NCBI GenBank assembly: GCA_963580455.1
Contig: OY756961.1
Location: 16,039,001-16,103,000, forward strand
Source: Euonymus europaeus
Taxonomy: Eukaryota; Streptophyta; Magnoliopsida; Celastrales; Celastraceae
Length of the DNA: 64,000 nt
Direction: 5' to 3'
Shown: positions 38,285-51,700 of the stretch, in pieces
Layout of the letters: every line of letters begins with the position of its first letter
How positions within the stretch are numbered: position 1 is the first letter of the stretch
Translations under genes and position numbers: made by a program
Notes under the pieces: generated by a model
What the model was told of the DNA's origin: nothing
Database searches by the model: none
Seen by the model: the letters and a program-made list of their open reading frames with translations, nothing else

Positions 38285-41200
38285 TTTCGATGCCAAAACA
38301 CCAACTTTCTATGACAAATCGACAAAACCGTTAAAAGCTCCTCCATAGAGAGAGTTGAACAACTTCGGACCATCAAAATTGCTCTTTATACACTTTTTAT
38401 TGTTCTTCTATGTGAAATTTTACGAGTATAAGCTTCCTAGATTATTTCGATGCCAAAACACCAACTTTCTATGAAAAATAGACAAAACCGTTAAGAGCTC
38501 CTCCTTAGAAAGAGTTGAGGAACTTCGGACTATCAAAGTTTCTCGGGATAGACTTTTTATTGTTCTTCTATTTTAAATTTTACGAGTATAAGCTTCCTAG
38601 ATTATTTCGATGCCAAAACACCAACTTTCTATGACAAATGGACAAAACCGTTAAAAGCTCCTCCATAGATTGAGTTGAGAAACTTCGGACCATCAAAGAT
38701 GCCTGGTGTACAATTTTTATTGTTCTCATATGTCAAATTTTACGAGTATAAGCTTCATAGATTATTTCGATGCCAAAACACCAACTTTCTGTGACAAATG
38801 GACAAAACCATTAAGAGCTCCTCCATAGAGAGAGTTGAGCAACTTCGGACTATCAAAGTTTCTCGGGATAGACTTTTTATTGTTCTCATATGTCAAATTT
38901 TACGAGTATAAGCTTCATAGATTATTTCGATGCCAAAACACCAACTTTCTATGACAAATGGACAAAACCGTTAAGAGCTCCTCCATAGAGAGAGTTGAGC
39001 AATTTCGGACTATCAAAGTTTCTCGGGATTGACTTTTTATTGTTCTCATATGTCAAATTTTACGAGTATAAGCTTCATAGATTATTTCGATGCCAAAACA
39101 CCAACTTTCTATGACAAATGGACAAAACTGTTAAGAGCTCCTCCATAGAGAGAGTTGAGCAATTTCGGACTATCAAAGTTTCTCGGGATAGACTTTTTAT
39201 TGTTCTTCTATGTTAAAGTTTACGAGTATAAGCTTCCTAGATTATTTCGATGCCAAAACACCAACTTTCTATGACAAATCGACAAAACCGTTAAAAGCTC
39301 CTCCATAGAGAGAGTTGAACAACTTCGGACCATCAAAATTGCTCTTTATACACTTTTTATTGTTCTTCTATGTGAAATTTTACGAGTATACGCTTCTTAG
39401 ATTATTTCGATGCCAAAACACCAACTTTCTATGAAAAATAGACAAAACCGTTAAGAGCTCCTCCTTAGAGAGAGTTGAGGAACTTCGGACTATCAAAGTT
39501 TCTCGGGATAGACTTTTTATTGTTCTTCTATGTTAAATTTTAGTATAAGCTTCCTAGATTATTTCGATGCCAAAACACCAACTTTCTATGACAAATGGAC
39601 AAAACCGTTAAGAGCTCCTCCATAGAGAGAGTTGAGCAATTTCGGACTATCAAAGTTTCTCGGGATAGACTTTTTATTGTTCTTCTATGTTAAATTTTAC
39701 GAGTATAAGCTTCCTAGATTATATCGATGCCAAAACACCAACTTTCTATGACAAATCGACAAAACCGTTAAAAGCTCCTCCATAGAGAGAGTTGAACAAC
39801 TTCGGACCATCAAAATTGCTCTTTATACACTTTTTATTGTTCTTCTATGTGAAATTTTACGAGTATAAGCTTCCTAGATTATTTCGATGCCAAATCACCA
39901 ACTTTCTATGAAAAATAGACAAAACCGTTAAGAGCTCCTCCTTAGAGAGAGTTGAGGAACTTCGGACTATCAAAGTTTCTCGGGATAGACTTTTTATTGT
40001 TCTTCTATGTCAAATTTTACGAGTATAAGCTTCCTCGATTATTTCGATGCCAAAACGCCAACTTTCTATGACAAATGGACAAAACCGTTAAAAGCTCCTC
40101 CATAGAGTGAGTTGAGAAACTTCGGACCAGCAAAGTTGCCTGGTGTACAATTTTTATTGTTCTCATATGTAAAATTTTACGAGTATAAGCTTCATAGATT
40201 ATTTCGATGCCAAAACACCAACTTTCTGTGACAAATGGACAAAACCATTAAGAGCTCCTCCATAGAGAGAGTTGAGCAACTTCGGACTATCAAAGTTTCT
40301 CGGGATAGACTTTTTATTGTTCTCATATGTCAAATTTTACGAGTATAAGCTTCATAGATTATTTCGATGCCAAAACACCAACTTTCTATGACAAATGGAC
40401 AAAACCGTTAAGAGCTCCTCCATAGAGAGAGTTGAGCAATTTCGGACTATCAAATTTTCTCGGGATAGACTTTTTATTGTTCTCATATGTCAAATTTTAC
40501 GAGTATAAGCTTCATAGATTATTTCGATGCCAAAACACCAACTTTCTGTGACAAATGGACAAAACCATTAAGAGCTCCTCCATAGAGAGAGTTGAGCAAC
40601 TTCGGACTATCAAAGTTTCTCGGGATAGACTTTTTATTGTTCTCATATGTCAAATTTTACGAGTATAAGCTTCATAGATTATTTCGATGCCAAAACACCA
40701 ACTTTCTATGACAAATGGACAAAACCGTTAAGAGCTCCTCCATAGAGAGAGTTGAGCAATTTCGGACTATCAAATTTTCTCGGGATAGACTTTTTATTGT
40801 TCTTCTCTGTTAAAGTTTACGAGTATAAGCTTCCTAGATTATTTCGATGCCAAAACACCAACTTTCTATGACAAATCGACAAAACCGTTAAAAGCTCCTC
40901 CATAGAGAGAGTTGAACAACTTCGGACCATCAAAATTGCTCTTTATACACTTTTTATTGTTCTTCTATGTGAAATTTTACGAGTATAAGCTTCCTAGATT
41001 ATTTCGATGCCAAAACACCAACTTTCTATGAAAAATAGACAAAACCGTTAAGAGCTCCTCCTTAGAAAGAGTTGAGGAACTTCGGACTATCAAAGTTTCT
41101 CGGGATAGACTTTTTATTGTTCTTCTATGTTAAATTTTACGAGTATAAGCTTCCTAGATTATTTCGATGCCAAAACACCAACTTTCTATGACAAATCGAC

Positions 41201-41930
41201 AAAACCATTAAAAGCTCCTCCATAGAGAGAGTTGAACAACTTCGGACGATCAAAATTGATCTTTATACACTTTTTATTGTTCTTCTATGTGAAATTTTAC
41301 GAGTATAAGCTTCCAAGATTATTTCGATGCCAAAACACCAACTTTCTATGAAAAATAGACAAAACCGTTAAGAGCTCCTCCTTAGAGAGAGTTGTGGAAC
41401 TTCGGACTATCAAAGTTTCTCGGGATAGACTTTTTATTGTTCTCATATGTCAAATTTTACGAGTATAAGCTTCATAGATTATTTCGATGCCAAAACACCA
41501 ACTTTCTATGACAAATGGACAAAACCGTTAAGAGCTCCTCCATAGAGAGAGTTGAGCAATTTCGGACTATCAAATTTTCTCGGGATAGACTTTTTATTGT
41601 TCTTCTATGTTAAAGTTTACGAGTATAAGCTTCCTAGATTATTTCGATGCCAAAACACCAACTTTCTATGACAAATCGACAAAACCGTTAAAAGCTCCTC
41701 CATAGAGAGAGTTGAACAACTTCGGACCATCAAAATTGCTCTTTATACACTTTTTATTGTTCTTCTATGTGAAATTTTACGAGTATAAGCTTCCTAGATT
41801 ATTTCGATGCCAAAACACAAACTTTCTATGAAAAATAGACAAAACCGTTAAGAGCTCCTCCTTAGAAAGAGTTGAGGAACTTCGGACTATCAAAGTTTCT
41901 CGGGATAGACTTTTTATTGTTCTTCTATGT
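38284..41930. repeat. 3.65-kb copy of 33,650-37,296 (offset 4,634 bp)
   Basis: Markers at a constant offset of 4,634: TATTTTAAATTTTACG (33,935 and 38,569), AAACTGTTAAGAGC, GTATACGCTTCTTAG, the 3-bp deletion (34,902 and 39,536), TATATCGATG, AAATCACC, GTTGCCTGG, AAATTGATCTTTATAC and AACACAAACTTTCTATGAAA (37,180 and 41,814). By eye only scattered substitutions separate them, for example GAGTTTAAG at 36,668 against GAGTATAAG. It ends at 41,930, where the sequence changes to the CTTTCTAGTTTATT subfamily. Confidence 0.92.
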
Positions 41931-42203
41931 CAAATTTTACGAGTATAAGCTTTCTAGTTTATTTCGATGCCAAAACATTTACTTTCTATGACAAATGGAC
42001 AAAACCGTTAAAAGCTCCTCCATAGTGAGTGTTGAGCGACTTCGGACCTTCAAAGTTGCTCGGTTTACAATTTTTATTGTTCTTTTATGTCAAATTTTAC
42101 GAGTATAAGCTTCATAGATTATTTCGATGCCAAAACACCAACTTTCTTTGACAAATGGACAAAACCGTTAAGAGCACCTCCATAGAGAGAGTTGAGCAAC
42201 TTC

Positions 42204-43210
42204 GGACTATCAAAGTTTCTCGGGATAGACTTTTTATTGTTCTTTATGTTAAATTTTATGAGTATAAGCTTCCTAAAATATTTCGATGCGAAAACACCAA
42301 CTTTCTATGACAATTGGACAAAGCCGTGAAAAGCCCCTCCATAGAGAGAGTTGAGCAACTTTGGACCATCAAAGTTGCTCGGTGTACACTTTTTATCGTT
42401 CTTTTATGTCAAATTTTACGAGTATAAGCTTCATAGATTATTTCGATGCCAAAACACCAACTTTCTTTGACAAATGGATAAAACCGTTAGAAGCTCCTCC
42501 ATAGAGAGAGTTGAGCAACTTCGGACTATCAAAGTTGCTCGGGATAGACTTTTTATTGTTCTTCTATGTCAAATTTTACGAGTATAAGCTTCCTACATTA
42601 TTTCGATGCCAAAACACCAACTTTCTATGACAAATGGACGAAACCGTTAAAAGCACCTTCATAGAGAGAGTTGAGCAACTTCGGACCATCAAATTTGCTC
42701 TATGTACACTTTTTATTGTTCTTCTATGTCAAATTTTATGAGTATAAGCTTCCTAGATTATTTCGATGCCAAAACACCAACTTTCTATGACAAATGGACG
42801 AAACCGTTAAAAGCTCCTCCTTAGAGAGAATTGAGCGACTTCAGACCATCAAATTTGCTCTATGTATACTTTTTATTGTTCTTCTATGTCAAATTTTACG
42901 AGTATAAGCTTCCTAGATTATTTCGTTGCCAAAACAACAACTTTCTATGACAAATGGACAAAACCGTTAAAAGCTCCTCCATAGAGAGAGTTGAGCAACT
43001 TCGGACCATCAAAATTGCTCTATGTACACTTTTTATTGTTTTTCAATGTCAAATTTTATGAGTATAAGCTTCCTAGATTATTTCGATGCCAAAACACCAA
43101 CTTTCTATGACAAATGGACAAAACCGTTAAAAGCTCCTCCATAGAGAGAGTTGAGCAACTTCGCACCATCAAAGTTGCTCGGTGTACACTTTTTATTGTT
43201 CTTCTATGTC
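42204..43210. repeat. About 1-kb block present three times in the third domain
   Basis: 42,204-43,210 matches 47,640-48,650 (offset 5,440) and 50,360-51,363 (offset 2,720 from the second). Markers are CCTAAAATATTTCGATGCG, GACAATTGGACAAAGCCGTG, AACTTTGGACC, TTTTTATCGTTC, GGATAAAACCG, TAAAAGC(T/A)CCTTCATAG, ATTTCGTTGCC, TTTTTCAATGTC and TTCGCACCATC. 47,641-50,360 is thus one full 17-unit HOR copy, with a partial second. The first copy has a 159-bp unit (TTCTTTATG near 42,241). Elements of the block also appear at 44,080-44,440 and 53,510-53,830. Confidence 0.85.
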
Positions 43211-46200
43211 AAATTTTACGAGTATAAGCTTTCTAGTTTATTTCGATGCCAAAACATTTACTTTCTATGACAAATGGACAAAACCGTTAAAAGCTCCTCC
43301 ATAGTGAGTGTTGAGCGGCTTCGGACCTTCAAAGTTGCTCGGTTTACAATTTTTATTGTTCTTTTATGTCAAATTTTACGAGTATAAGCTTCATAGATTA
43401 TTTCGATGCCAAAACACCAACTTTCTTTGACAAATGGACAAAACCGTTAAGAGCTCCTCCATAGAGAGAGTTGAGCAACTTCGGACCATCAAAGTTGCTC
43501 GGTGTACACTTTTTATTGTTCTTATATGTCAAATTTTATGAGTATAAGCTTCATAGATTATTTCGATGCCAAAACACCAACTTTCTATGACAAATGGACG
43601 AAATCGTTAAAAGCTCCTCCATAGAGAGAGTTGAGCAACTTCAGACCATCAAAATTGCTCTATGTATGCTTTTTATTGTTCTTCTATGTCAAACTTTACG
43701 AGTATAAGCTTTCTAGTTTATTTCGATGCCAAAACATTTACTTTCTATGACAAATGGACAAAACCGTTAAAAGCTCCTCCATAGTGAGTGTTGAGCGACT
43801 TCGGACCTTCAAAGTTGCTCGGTTTACAATTTTTATTGTTCTTTTATGTCAAATTTTACGAGTATAAGCTTCATAGATTATTTCGATGCCAAAACACCAA
43901 CTTTCTTTGACAAATGGACAAAACCGTTAGGAGCTCCTCCATAGAGAGAGTTGAGCAACTTCGGACTATCAAAGTTTCTCGGGATAGACTTTTTATTGTT
44001 CTTCTATGTCAAATTTTATGAGTATAAGCTTCCTAGATTATTTCGATGCCAAAACACCAACTTTCTATGACAAATGGACGAAGCCGTGAAAAGCCCCTCC
44101 ATAGAGAGAGTTGAGCAACTTTGGACCATCAAAGTTGCTCGGTGTACACTTTTTATCGTTCTTTTATGTCAAATTTTACGAGTATAAGCTTCATAGATTA
44201 TTTCGATGCCAAAAAATCAACTTTCTTTGACAAATGGATAAAACCGTTAGAAGCTCCTCCATAGAGAGAGTTGAGCAACTTCGGACTATCAAAGTTGCTC
44301 GGGATAGACTTTTTATTGTTCTTCTATGTCAAATTTTACGAGTATAAGCTTCCTACATTATTTCGATGCCAAAACACCAACTTTCTATGACAAATGGACG
44401 AAACCGTTAAAAGCTCCTCCATAGAGAGAGTTGAGCAACTTCAGACCATCAAAATTGCTCTATGTATACTTTTTATTGTTCTTCTATGTCAAACTTTACG
44501 AGTATAAGCTTTCTAGTTTATTTTGATGCCAAAACATTTACTTTCTATGACAAATGGACAAAACCGTTAAAAGCTCCTCCATAGTGAGTGTTGAGCGACT
44601 TCGGACCTTCAAAGTTGCTCGGTTTACAATTTTTATTGTTCTTTTATGTCAAATTTTACGAGTATAAGCTTCATAGATTATTTCGATGCCAAAACACCAA
44701 CTTTCTTTGACAAATGGACAAAACCGTTAAGAGCTCCTCCATAGAGAGAGTTGAGCAACTTCGGACTATCAAAGTTTCTCGGGATAGACTTTTTATTGTT
44801 CTTCTATGTCAAATTTTATGAGTATAAGCTTCCTAGATTATTTCGATGCCAAAACACCAACTTTCTATGACAAATGGACGAAACCGTTAAAAGCTCCTCC
44901 ATAGAGAGAATTGAGCGACTTCAGACCATCAAATTTGCTCTATGTATACTTTTTATTGTTCTTCTATGTCAAATTTTACGAGTATAAGCTTCCTAGATTA
45001 TTTCGTTGCCAAAACACCAACTTTCTATGACAAATGGACAAAACCATTAAAAGCTCCTCCATAGAGAGAGTTGAGCAACTTCGGACCATCAAAATTGCTC
45101 TATGTACACTTTTTATTGTTTTTCAATGTCAAATTTTATGAGTATAAGCTTCCTAGATTATTTCGATGCCAAAACACCAACTTTCTATGACAAATGGACA
45201 AAACCGTTAAAAGCTCCTCCATAGAGAGAGTTGAGCAACTTCGGACTATCAAAGTTGCTCGGGATATACTTTTTATTGTTCTTCTATGTCAAATTTTACG
45301 AGTATAAGCTTCCTACATTATTTCGATGCCAAAACACCAACTTTCTATGACAAATGGACGAAACCGTTAAAAGCTCCTTCATAGAGAGAGTTGAGCAACT
45401 TCGGACCATCAAATTTGCTCTATGTACACTTTTTATTGTTCTTCTATGTTGTATTTTATGAGTATAAGCTTCCTAGATTATTTCGATGCCAAAACACCAA
45501 CTTTCTATGACAAATGGACGAAACCATTAAAAGCTCCTCCTTAGAGAGAATTGAGCGACTTCAGACCATCAAATTTGCTCTATGTATACTTTTTATTGTT
45601 CTTCTATGTCAAATTTTACGAGTATAAGCTTCCTAGATTATTTCGATGCCAAAACACAAACTTTCTATGAAAAATAGACAAAACCGTTAAGAGCTCCTCC
45701 TTAGAAAGAGTTGAGGAACTTCGGACTATCAAAGTTTCTCGGGATAGACTTTTTATTGTTCTTCTATGTTAAATTTTACGAGTATAAGCTTTCTAGTTTA
45801 TTTCGATGCCAAAACATTTACTTTCTATGACAAATGGACAAAACCGTTAAAAGCTCCTCCATAGTGAGTGTTGAGCGGCTTCGGACCTTCAAAGTTGCTC
45901 GGTTTACAATTTTTATTGTTCTTTTATGTCAAATTTTACGAGTATAAGCTTCATAGATTATTTCGATGCCAAAACACCAACTTTCTTTGACAAATGGACA
46001 AAACCGTTAAGAGCTCCTCCATAGAGAGAGTTGAGCAACTTCGGACCATCAAAGTTGCTCGGTGTACACTTTTTATTGTTCTTATATGTCAAATTTTATG
46101 AGTATAAGCTTCATAGATTATTTCGATGCCAAAACACCAACTTTCTATGACAAATGGACGAAATCGTTAAAAGCTCCTCCATAGAGAGAGTTGAGCAACT

Positions 46201-46490
46201 TCAGACCATCAAAATTGCTCTATGTATACTTTTTATTGTTCTTCTATGTCAAACTTTACGAGTATAAGCTTTCTAGTTTATTTCGATGCCAAAACATTTA
46301 CTTTCTATGACAAATGGACAAAACCGTTAAAAGCTCCTCCATAGTGAGTGTTGAGCGACTTCGGACCTTCAAAGTTGCTCGGTTTACAATTTTTATTGTT
46401 CTTTTATGTCAAATTTTACGAGTATAAGCTTCATAGATTATTTCGATGCCAAAACACCAACTTTCTTTGACAAATGGACAAAACCGTTAA
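43210..46490. repeat. 16-unit duplication (offset 2,560 bp), partial
   Basis: 43,210-43,920 matches 45,770-46,480, sharing the uncommon GAGCGGCTTCGG variant (43,313 and 45,873) and GGACGAAATCG, CAAACTTTACG and CTTTCTAGTTTATT in order. 44,440-44,925 also matches 46,200-46,685 at +1,760. The overlapping offsets show several rounds of unequal exchange rather than one clean HOR. Confidence 0.78.
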
Positions 46491-49400
46491 GAGCTCCTCC
46501 ATAGAGAGAGTTGAGCAACTTCGGACTATCAAAGTTTCTCGGGATAGACTTTTTATTGTTCTTCTATGTCAAATTTTACGAGTATAAGCTTCCTAGATTA
46601 TTTCGATGCCAAAACACCAACTTTCTATGACAAATGGACGAAACCGTTAAAAGCTCCTCCATAGAGAGAATTGAGCGACTTCAGACCATCAAAATTGCTC
46701 TATGTACACTTTTTATTGTTTTTCAATGTCAAATTTTATGAGTATAAGCTTCCTAGATTATTTCGATGCCAAAACACCAACTTTCTATGACAAATGGACA
46801 AAACCGTTAAAAGCTCCTCCATAGAGAGAGTTGAGCAACTTCGCACCATCAAAGTTGCTCGGTGTACACTTTTTATTGTTCTTCTATGTCAAATTTTACG
46901 AGTATAAGCTTTCTAGTTTATTTCGATGCCAAAACATTTACTTTCTATGACAAATGGACAAAACCGTTAAAAGCTCCTCCATAGTGAGTGTTGAGCGACT
47001 TCGGACCTTCAAAGTTGCTCGGTTTACAATTTTTATTGTTCTTTTATGTCAAATTTTACGAGTATAAGCTTCATAGATTATTTTGATGCCAAAACACCAA
47101 CTTTCTTTGACAAATGGACAAAACCGTTAAGAGCTCCTCCATAGAGAGAGTTGAGCAACTTCGGACCATCAAAGTTGCCCGGTGTACACTTTTTATTGTT
47201 CTTATATGTCAAATTTTATGAGTATAAGCTTCATAGATTATTTCGATGACAAAAAACCAACTTTCTATGACAAATGGACGAAATCGTTAAAAGCTCCTCC
47301 ATAGAGAGAGTTGAGCAACTTCGGACAATCAAAATTGCTCTATGTATGCTTTTTATTGTTCTTCTATGTCAAACTTTACGAGTATAAGCTTTCTAGTTTA
47401 TTTCGATGCCAAAACATTTACTTTCTATGACAAATGGACAAAACCGTTAAAAGCTTCTCCATAGTGAGTGTTGAGCGACTTCGGACCTTCAAAGTTGCTC
47501 GGTTTACAATTTTTATTGTTCTTTTATGTCAAATTTTACGAGTATAAGCTTCATAGATTATTTCGATGCCAAAACACCAACATTCTTTGACAAATGGAAA
47601 AAACCGTTAAGAGCTCCTCCATAGAGAGAGTTGAGCAACTTCGGACTATCAAAGTTTCTCGGGATAGACTTTTTATTGTTCTTCTATGTTAGATTTTATG
47701 AGTATAAGCTTCCTAAAATATTTCGATGCGAAAACACCAACTTTCTATGACAATTGGACAAAGCCGTGAAAAGCCCCTCCATAGAGAGAGTTGAGAAACT
47801 TTGGACCATCAAAGTTGCTCGGTGTACACTTTTTATCGTTCTTTTATGTCAAATTTTACGAGTATAAGCTTCATAGATTATTTCGATGCCAAAACACCAA
47901 CTTTCTTTGACAAATGGATAAAACCGTTAGAAGCTCCTCCATACAGAGAGTTGAGCAACTTCGGACTATCAAAGTTGCTCGGGATAGACTTTTTATTGTT
48001 CTTCTATGTCAAATTTTACGAGTATAAGCTTCCTACATTATTTCGATGCCAAAACACCAACTTTCTATGACAAATGGACGAAACCGTTAAAAGCTCCTTC
48101 ATAGAGAGAGTTGAGCAACTTCGGACCATCAAATTTGCTCTATGTACACTTTTTATTGTTCTTCTATGTCAAATTTTATGAGTATAAGCTTCCTAGATTA
48201 TTTCGATGCCAAAACACCAACTTTCTATGACAAATGGACGAAACCGTTAAAAGCTCCTCCTTAGAGAGAATTGAGCGACTTCAGACCATCAAATTTGCTC
48301 TATGTATACTTTTTATTGTTCTTCTATGTCAAATTTTACGAGTATAAGCTTCCTAGATTATTTCGTTGCCAAAACAACAACTTTCTATGACAAATGGACA
48401 AAACCGTTAAAAGCTCCTCCATAGAGAGAGTTGAGCAACTTCGGACCATCAAAATTGCTCTATGTACACTTTTTATTGTTTTTCAATGTCAAATTTTATG
48501 AGTATAAGCTTCCTAGATTATTTCGATGCCAAAACACCAACTTTCTATGACAAATGGACAAAACCGTTAAAAGCTCCTCCATAGAGAGAGTTGAGCAACT
48601 TCGCACCATCAAAGTTGCTCGGTGTACACTTTTTATTGTTCTTCTATGTCAAATTTTACGAGTATAAGCTTCCTACATTATTTCGATGCCAAAACACCAA
48701 CTTTCTATGACAAATGGACAAAACCGTTAAAAGCTCCTCCATAGAGAGAGTTGAGCAACTTCGCACCATCAAAGTTGCTCGGTGTACACTTTTTATTGTT
48801 CTTCTATGTCAAATTTTACGAGTATAAGCTTTCTAGTTTATTTCGATGCCAAAACATTTACTTTCTATGACAAATGGACAAAACCGTTAAAAGCTCCTCC
48901 ATAGTGAGTGTTGAGCGACTTCGGACCTTCAAAGTTGCTCGGTTTACAATTTTTATTGTTCTTTTATGTCAAATTTTACGAGTATAAGCTTCATAGATTA
49001 TTTCGATGCCAAAACACCAACTTTCTTTGACAAATGGACAAAACCGTTAAGAGCTCCTCCATAGAGAGATTTGAGCAACTTCGGACTATCAAAGTTTCTC
49101 GGGATAGACTTTTTATTGTTCTTCTATGTCAAATTTTACGAGTATAAGCTTCCTACATTATTTCGATGCCAAAACACCAACTTTCTATGACAAATGGACG
49201 AAACCGTTAAAAGCTCCTTCATAGAGAGAGTTGAGCGACTTCAGACCATCAAATTTGCTCTATGTATACTTTTTATTGTTCTTCTATGTCAAATTTTACG
49301 AGTATAAGCTTCCTACATTATTTCGATGCCAAAACACCAACTTTCTATGACAAATGGACAAAACCGTTAAAACCTCCTCCATAGAGAGAGTTGAGCAACT

Positions 49401-51700
49401 TCGGACCATCAAATTTGCTCTATGTACACTTTTTATTGTTCTTCTATGTCAAATTTTATGAGTATAAGCTTCCTAGATTATTTCGATGCCAAAACACCTA
49501 CTTTCTATGACAGATGGACGAAACCGTTAAAAGCTCCTCCATAGAGAGAATTGAGCGACTTCAGACCATCAAATTTGCTCTATGTATACTTTTTATTGTT
49601 CTTCTATGTCAAATTTTACGAGTATAAGCTTCCTAGATTATTTCGTTTCCAAAACACCAACTTTCTATGACAAATGGACAAAACCATTAAAAGCTCCTCC
49701 ATAGAGAGAGTTGAGCAACTTCGGACCATCAAAATTGCTCTATGTACACTTTTTATTGTTTTTCAATGTCAAATTTTATGAGTATAAGCTTCCTAGATTA
49801 TTTCGATGCCAAAACACCAACTTTCTATGACAAATGGACAAAACCGTTAAAAGCTCCTCCATAGAGAGAGTTGAGCAACTTCGGACCATCAAAGTTGCTC
49901 GGTGTACACTTTTTATTGTTCTTATATGTCAAATTTTAGGAGTATAAGCTTCATAGATTATTTCGATGCCAAAACACCAACTTTCTATGACAAATGGACG
50001 AAATCGTTAAAAGCTCCTCCATAGAGAGAGTTGAGCAACTTCGGACCATCAAAATTGCTCTATGTATACTTTTTATTATTCTTCTATGTCAAATTTTACG
50101 AGTATAAGCTTTCTAGTTTATTTCGATGCCAAAACATTTACTTTCTATGACAAATGGACAAAACCGTTAAAAGCTCCTCCATAGTGAGTGTTGAGCGACT
50201 TCGGACCTTCAAAGTTGCTCGGTTTACAATTTTTATTGTTCTTTTATGTCAAATTTTACGAGTATAAGCTTCATAGATTATTTCGATGCCAAAACACCAA
50301 CTTTCTTTGACAAATGGACAAAACCGTTAGGAGCTCCTCCATAGAGAGAGTTGAGAAACTTCGGACTATCAAAGTTTCTCGGGATAGACTTTTTATTGTT
50401 CTTCTATGTTAAATTTTATGAGTATAAGCTTCCTAAAATATTTCGATGCGAAAACATCAACTTTCTATGACAATTGGACAAAGCCGTGAAAAGCCCCTCC
50501 ATAGAGAGAGTTGAGCAACTTTGGACCATCAAAGTTGCTCGGTGTACACTTTTTATCGTTCTTTTATGTCAAATTTTACGAGTATAAGCTTCATAGATTA
50601 TTTCGATGCCAAAACACCAACTTTCTTTGACAAATGGATAAAACCGTTAGAAGCTCCTCCATAGAGAGAGTTGAGCAACTTCGGACTATCAAAGTTGCTC
50701 GGGATAGACTTTTTATTGTTCTTCTATGTCAAATTTTACGAGTATAAGCTTCCTACATTATTTCGATGCCAAAACACCAACTTTCTATGACAAATGGACG
50801 AAACCGTTAAAAGCTCCTTCATAGAGAGAGTTGAGCAACTTCGGACCATCAAATTTGCTCTATGTACACTTTTTATTGTTCTTCTATGTCAAATTTTATG
50901 AGTATAAGCTTCCTAGATTATTTCGATGCCAAAACACCAACTTTCTATGACAAATGGACGAAACCGTTAAAAGCTCCTCCTTAGAGAGAATTGAGCGACT
51001 TCAGACCATCAAATTTGCTCTATGTATACTTTTTATTGTTCTTCTATGTCAAATTTTACGAGTATAAGCTTCCTAGATTATTTCGTTGCCAAAACACCAA
51101 CTTTCTATGACAAATGGAAAAAACCGTTAAAAGCTCCTCCATAGAGAGAGTTGAGCAACTTCGGACCATCAAAATTGCTCTATGTACACTTTTTTATGTT
51201 TTTCAATGTCAAATTTTATGAGTATAAGCTTCCTAGATTATTTCGATGCCAAAACACCAACTTTCTATGACAAATGGACAAAACCGTTAAAAGCTCCTCC
51301 ATAGAGAGAGTTGAGCAACTTCGCACCATCAAAGTTGCTCGGTGTACACTTTTTATTGTTCTTATATGTCAAATTTTATGAGTATAAGCTTCATAGATTA
51401 TTTCGATGCCAAAACACCAACTTTCTATGACAAATGGACGAAATCGTTAAAAGCTCCTCCATAGAGAGAGTTGAGCAACTTCGGACCATCAAAATTGCTC
51501 TATGTATACTTTTTATTGTTCTTCTATGTCAAATTTTACGAGTATAAGCTTTCTAGTTTATTTCGATTCCAAAACATTTACTTTCTATGACAAATGGACA
51601 AAACCGTTAAAAGCTCCTCCATAGTGAGTGTTGAGCGACTTCGGACCATCAAAGTTGCTCGGTTTACAATTTTTATTGTTCTTTTATGTCAAATTTTACG

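Larger units (their letters stand above)
41931..51700. repeat. Satellite subfamily domain marked by CTTTCTAGTTTATT and CATTTAC units
   Basis: A unit with AAGCTTTCTAGTTTATT and AAAACATTTACTTTC recurs at about 41,950, 43,230, 43,710, 44,510, 45,790, 46,270, 46,910, 47,390, 48,830, 50,110 and 51,550. It is followed each time by a TAGTGAGTG / GTTTACAATT / CTTTTATG unit. Spacings are multiples of 160 (480, 640, 800, 1,280 and 1,440). A related CATTTAC / TAGTGAGTG pair occurs in the 8-unit HOR (9,356 onward), suggesting that the domain was seeded from that type. The next two entries give its internal duplications. Chance open frames at 47,801-48,070 and 51,686-51,910 are not genes. Confidence 0.88.

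Noticed and set aside
42901..42940. CENP-B-box-like sequence TTTCGTTGCCAAAACA
   Set aside because: TTCG followed by an A-rich stretch resembles the left half of the mammalian CENP-B box, but the essential A and CGGG positions are absent. Most units have TTTCGATGCC; only a few have TTTCGTTGCC. I see no evidence for a functional box.
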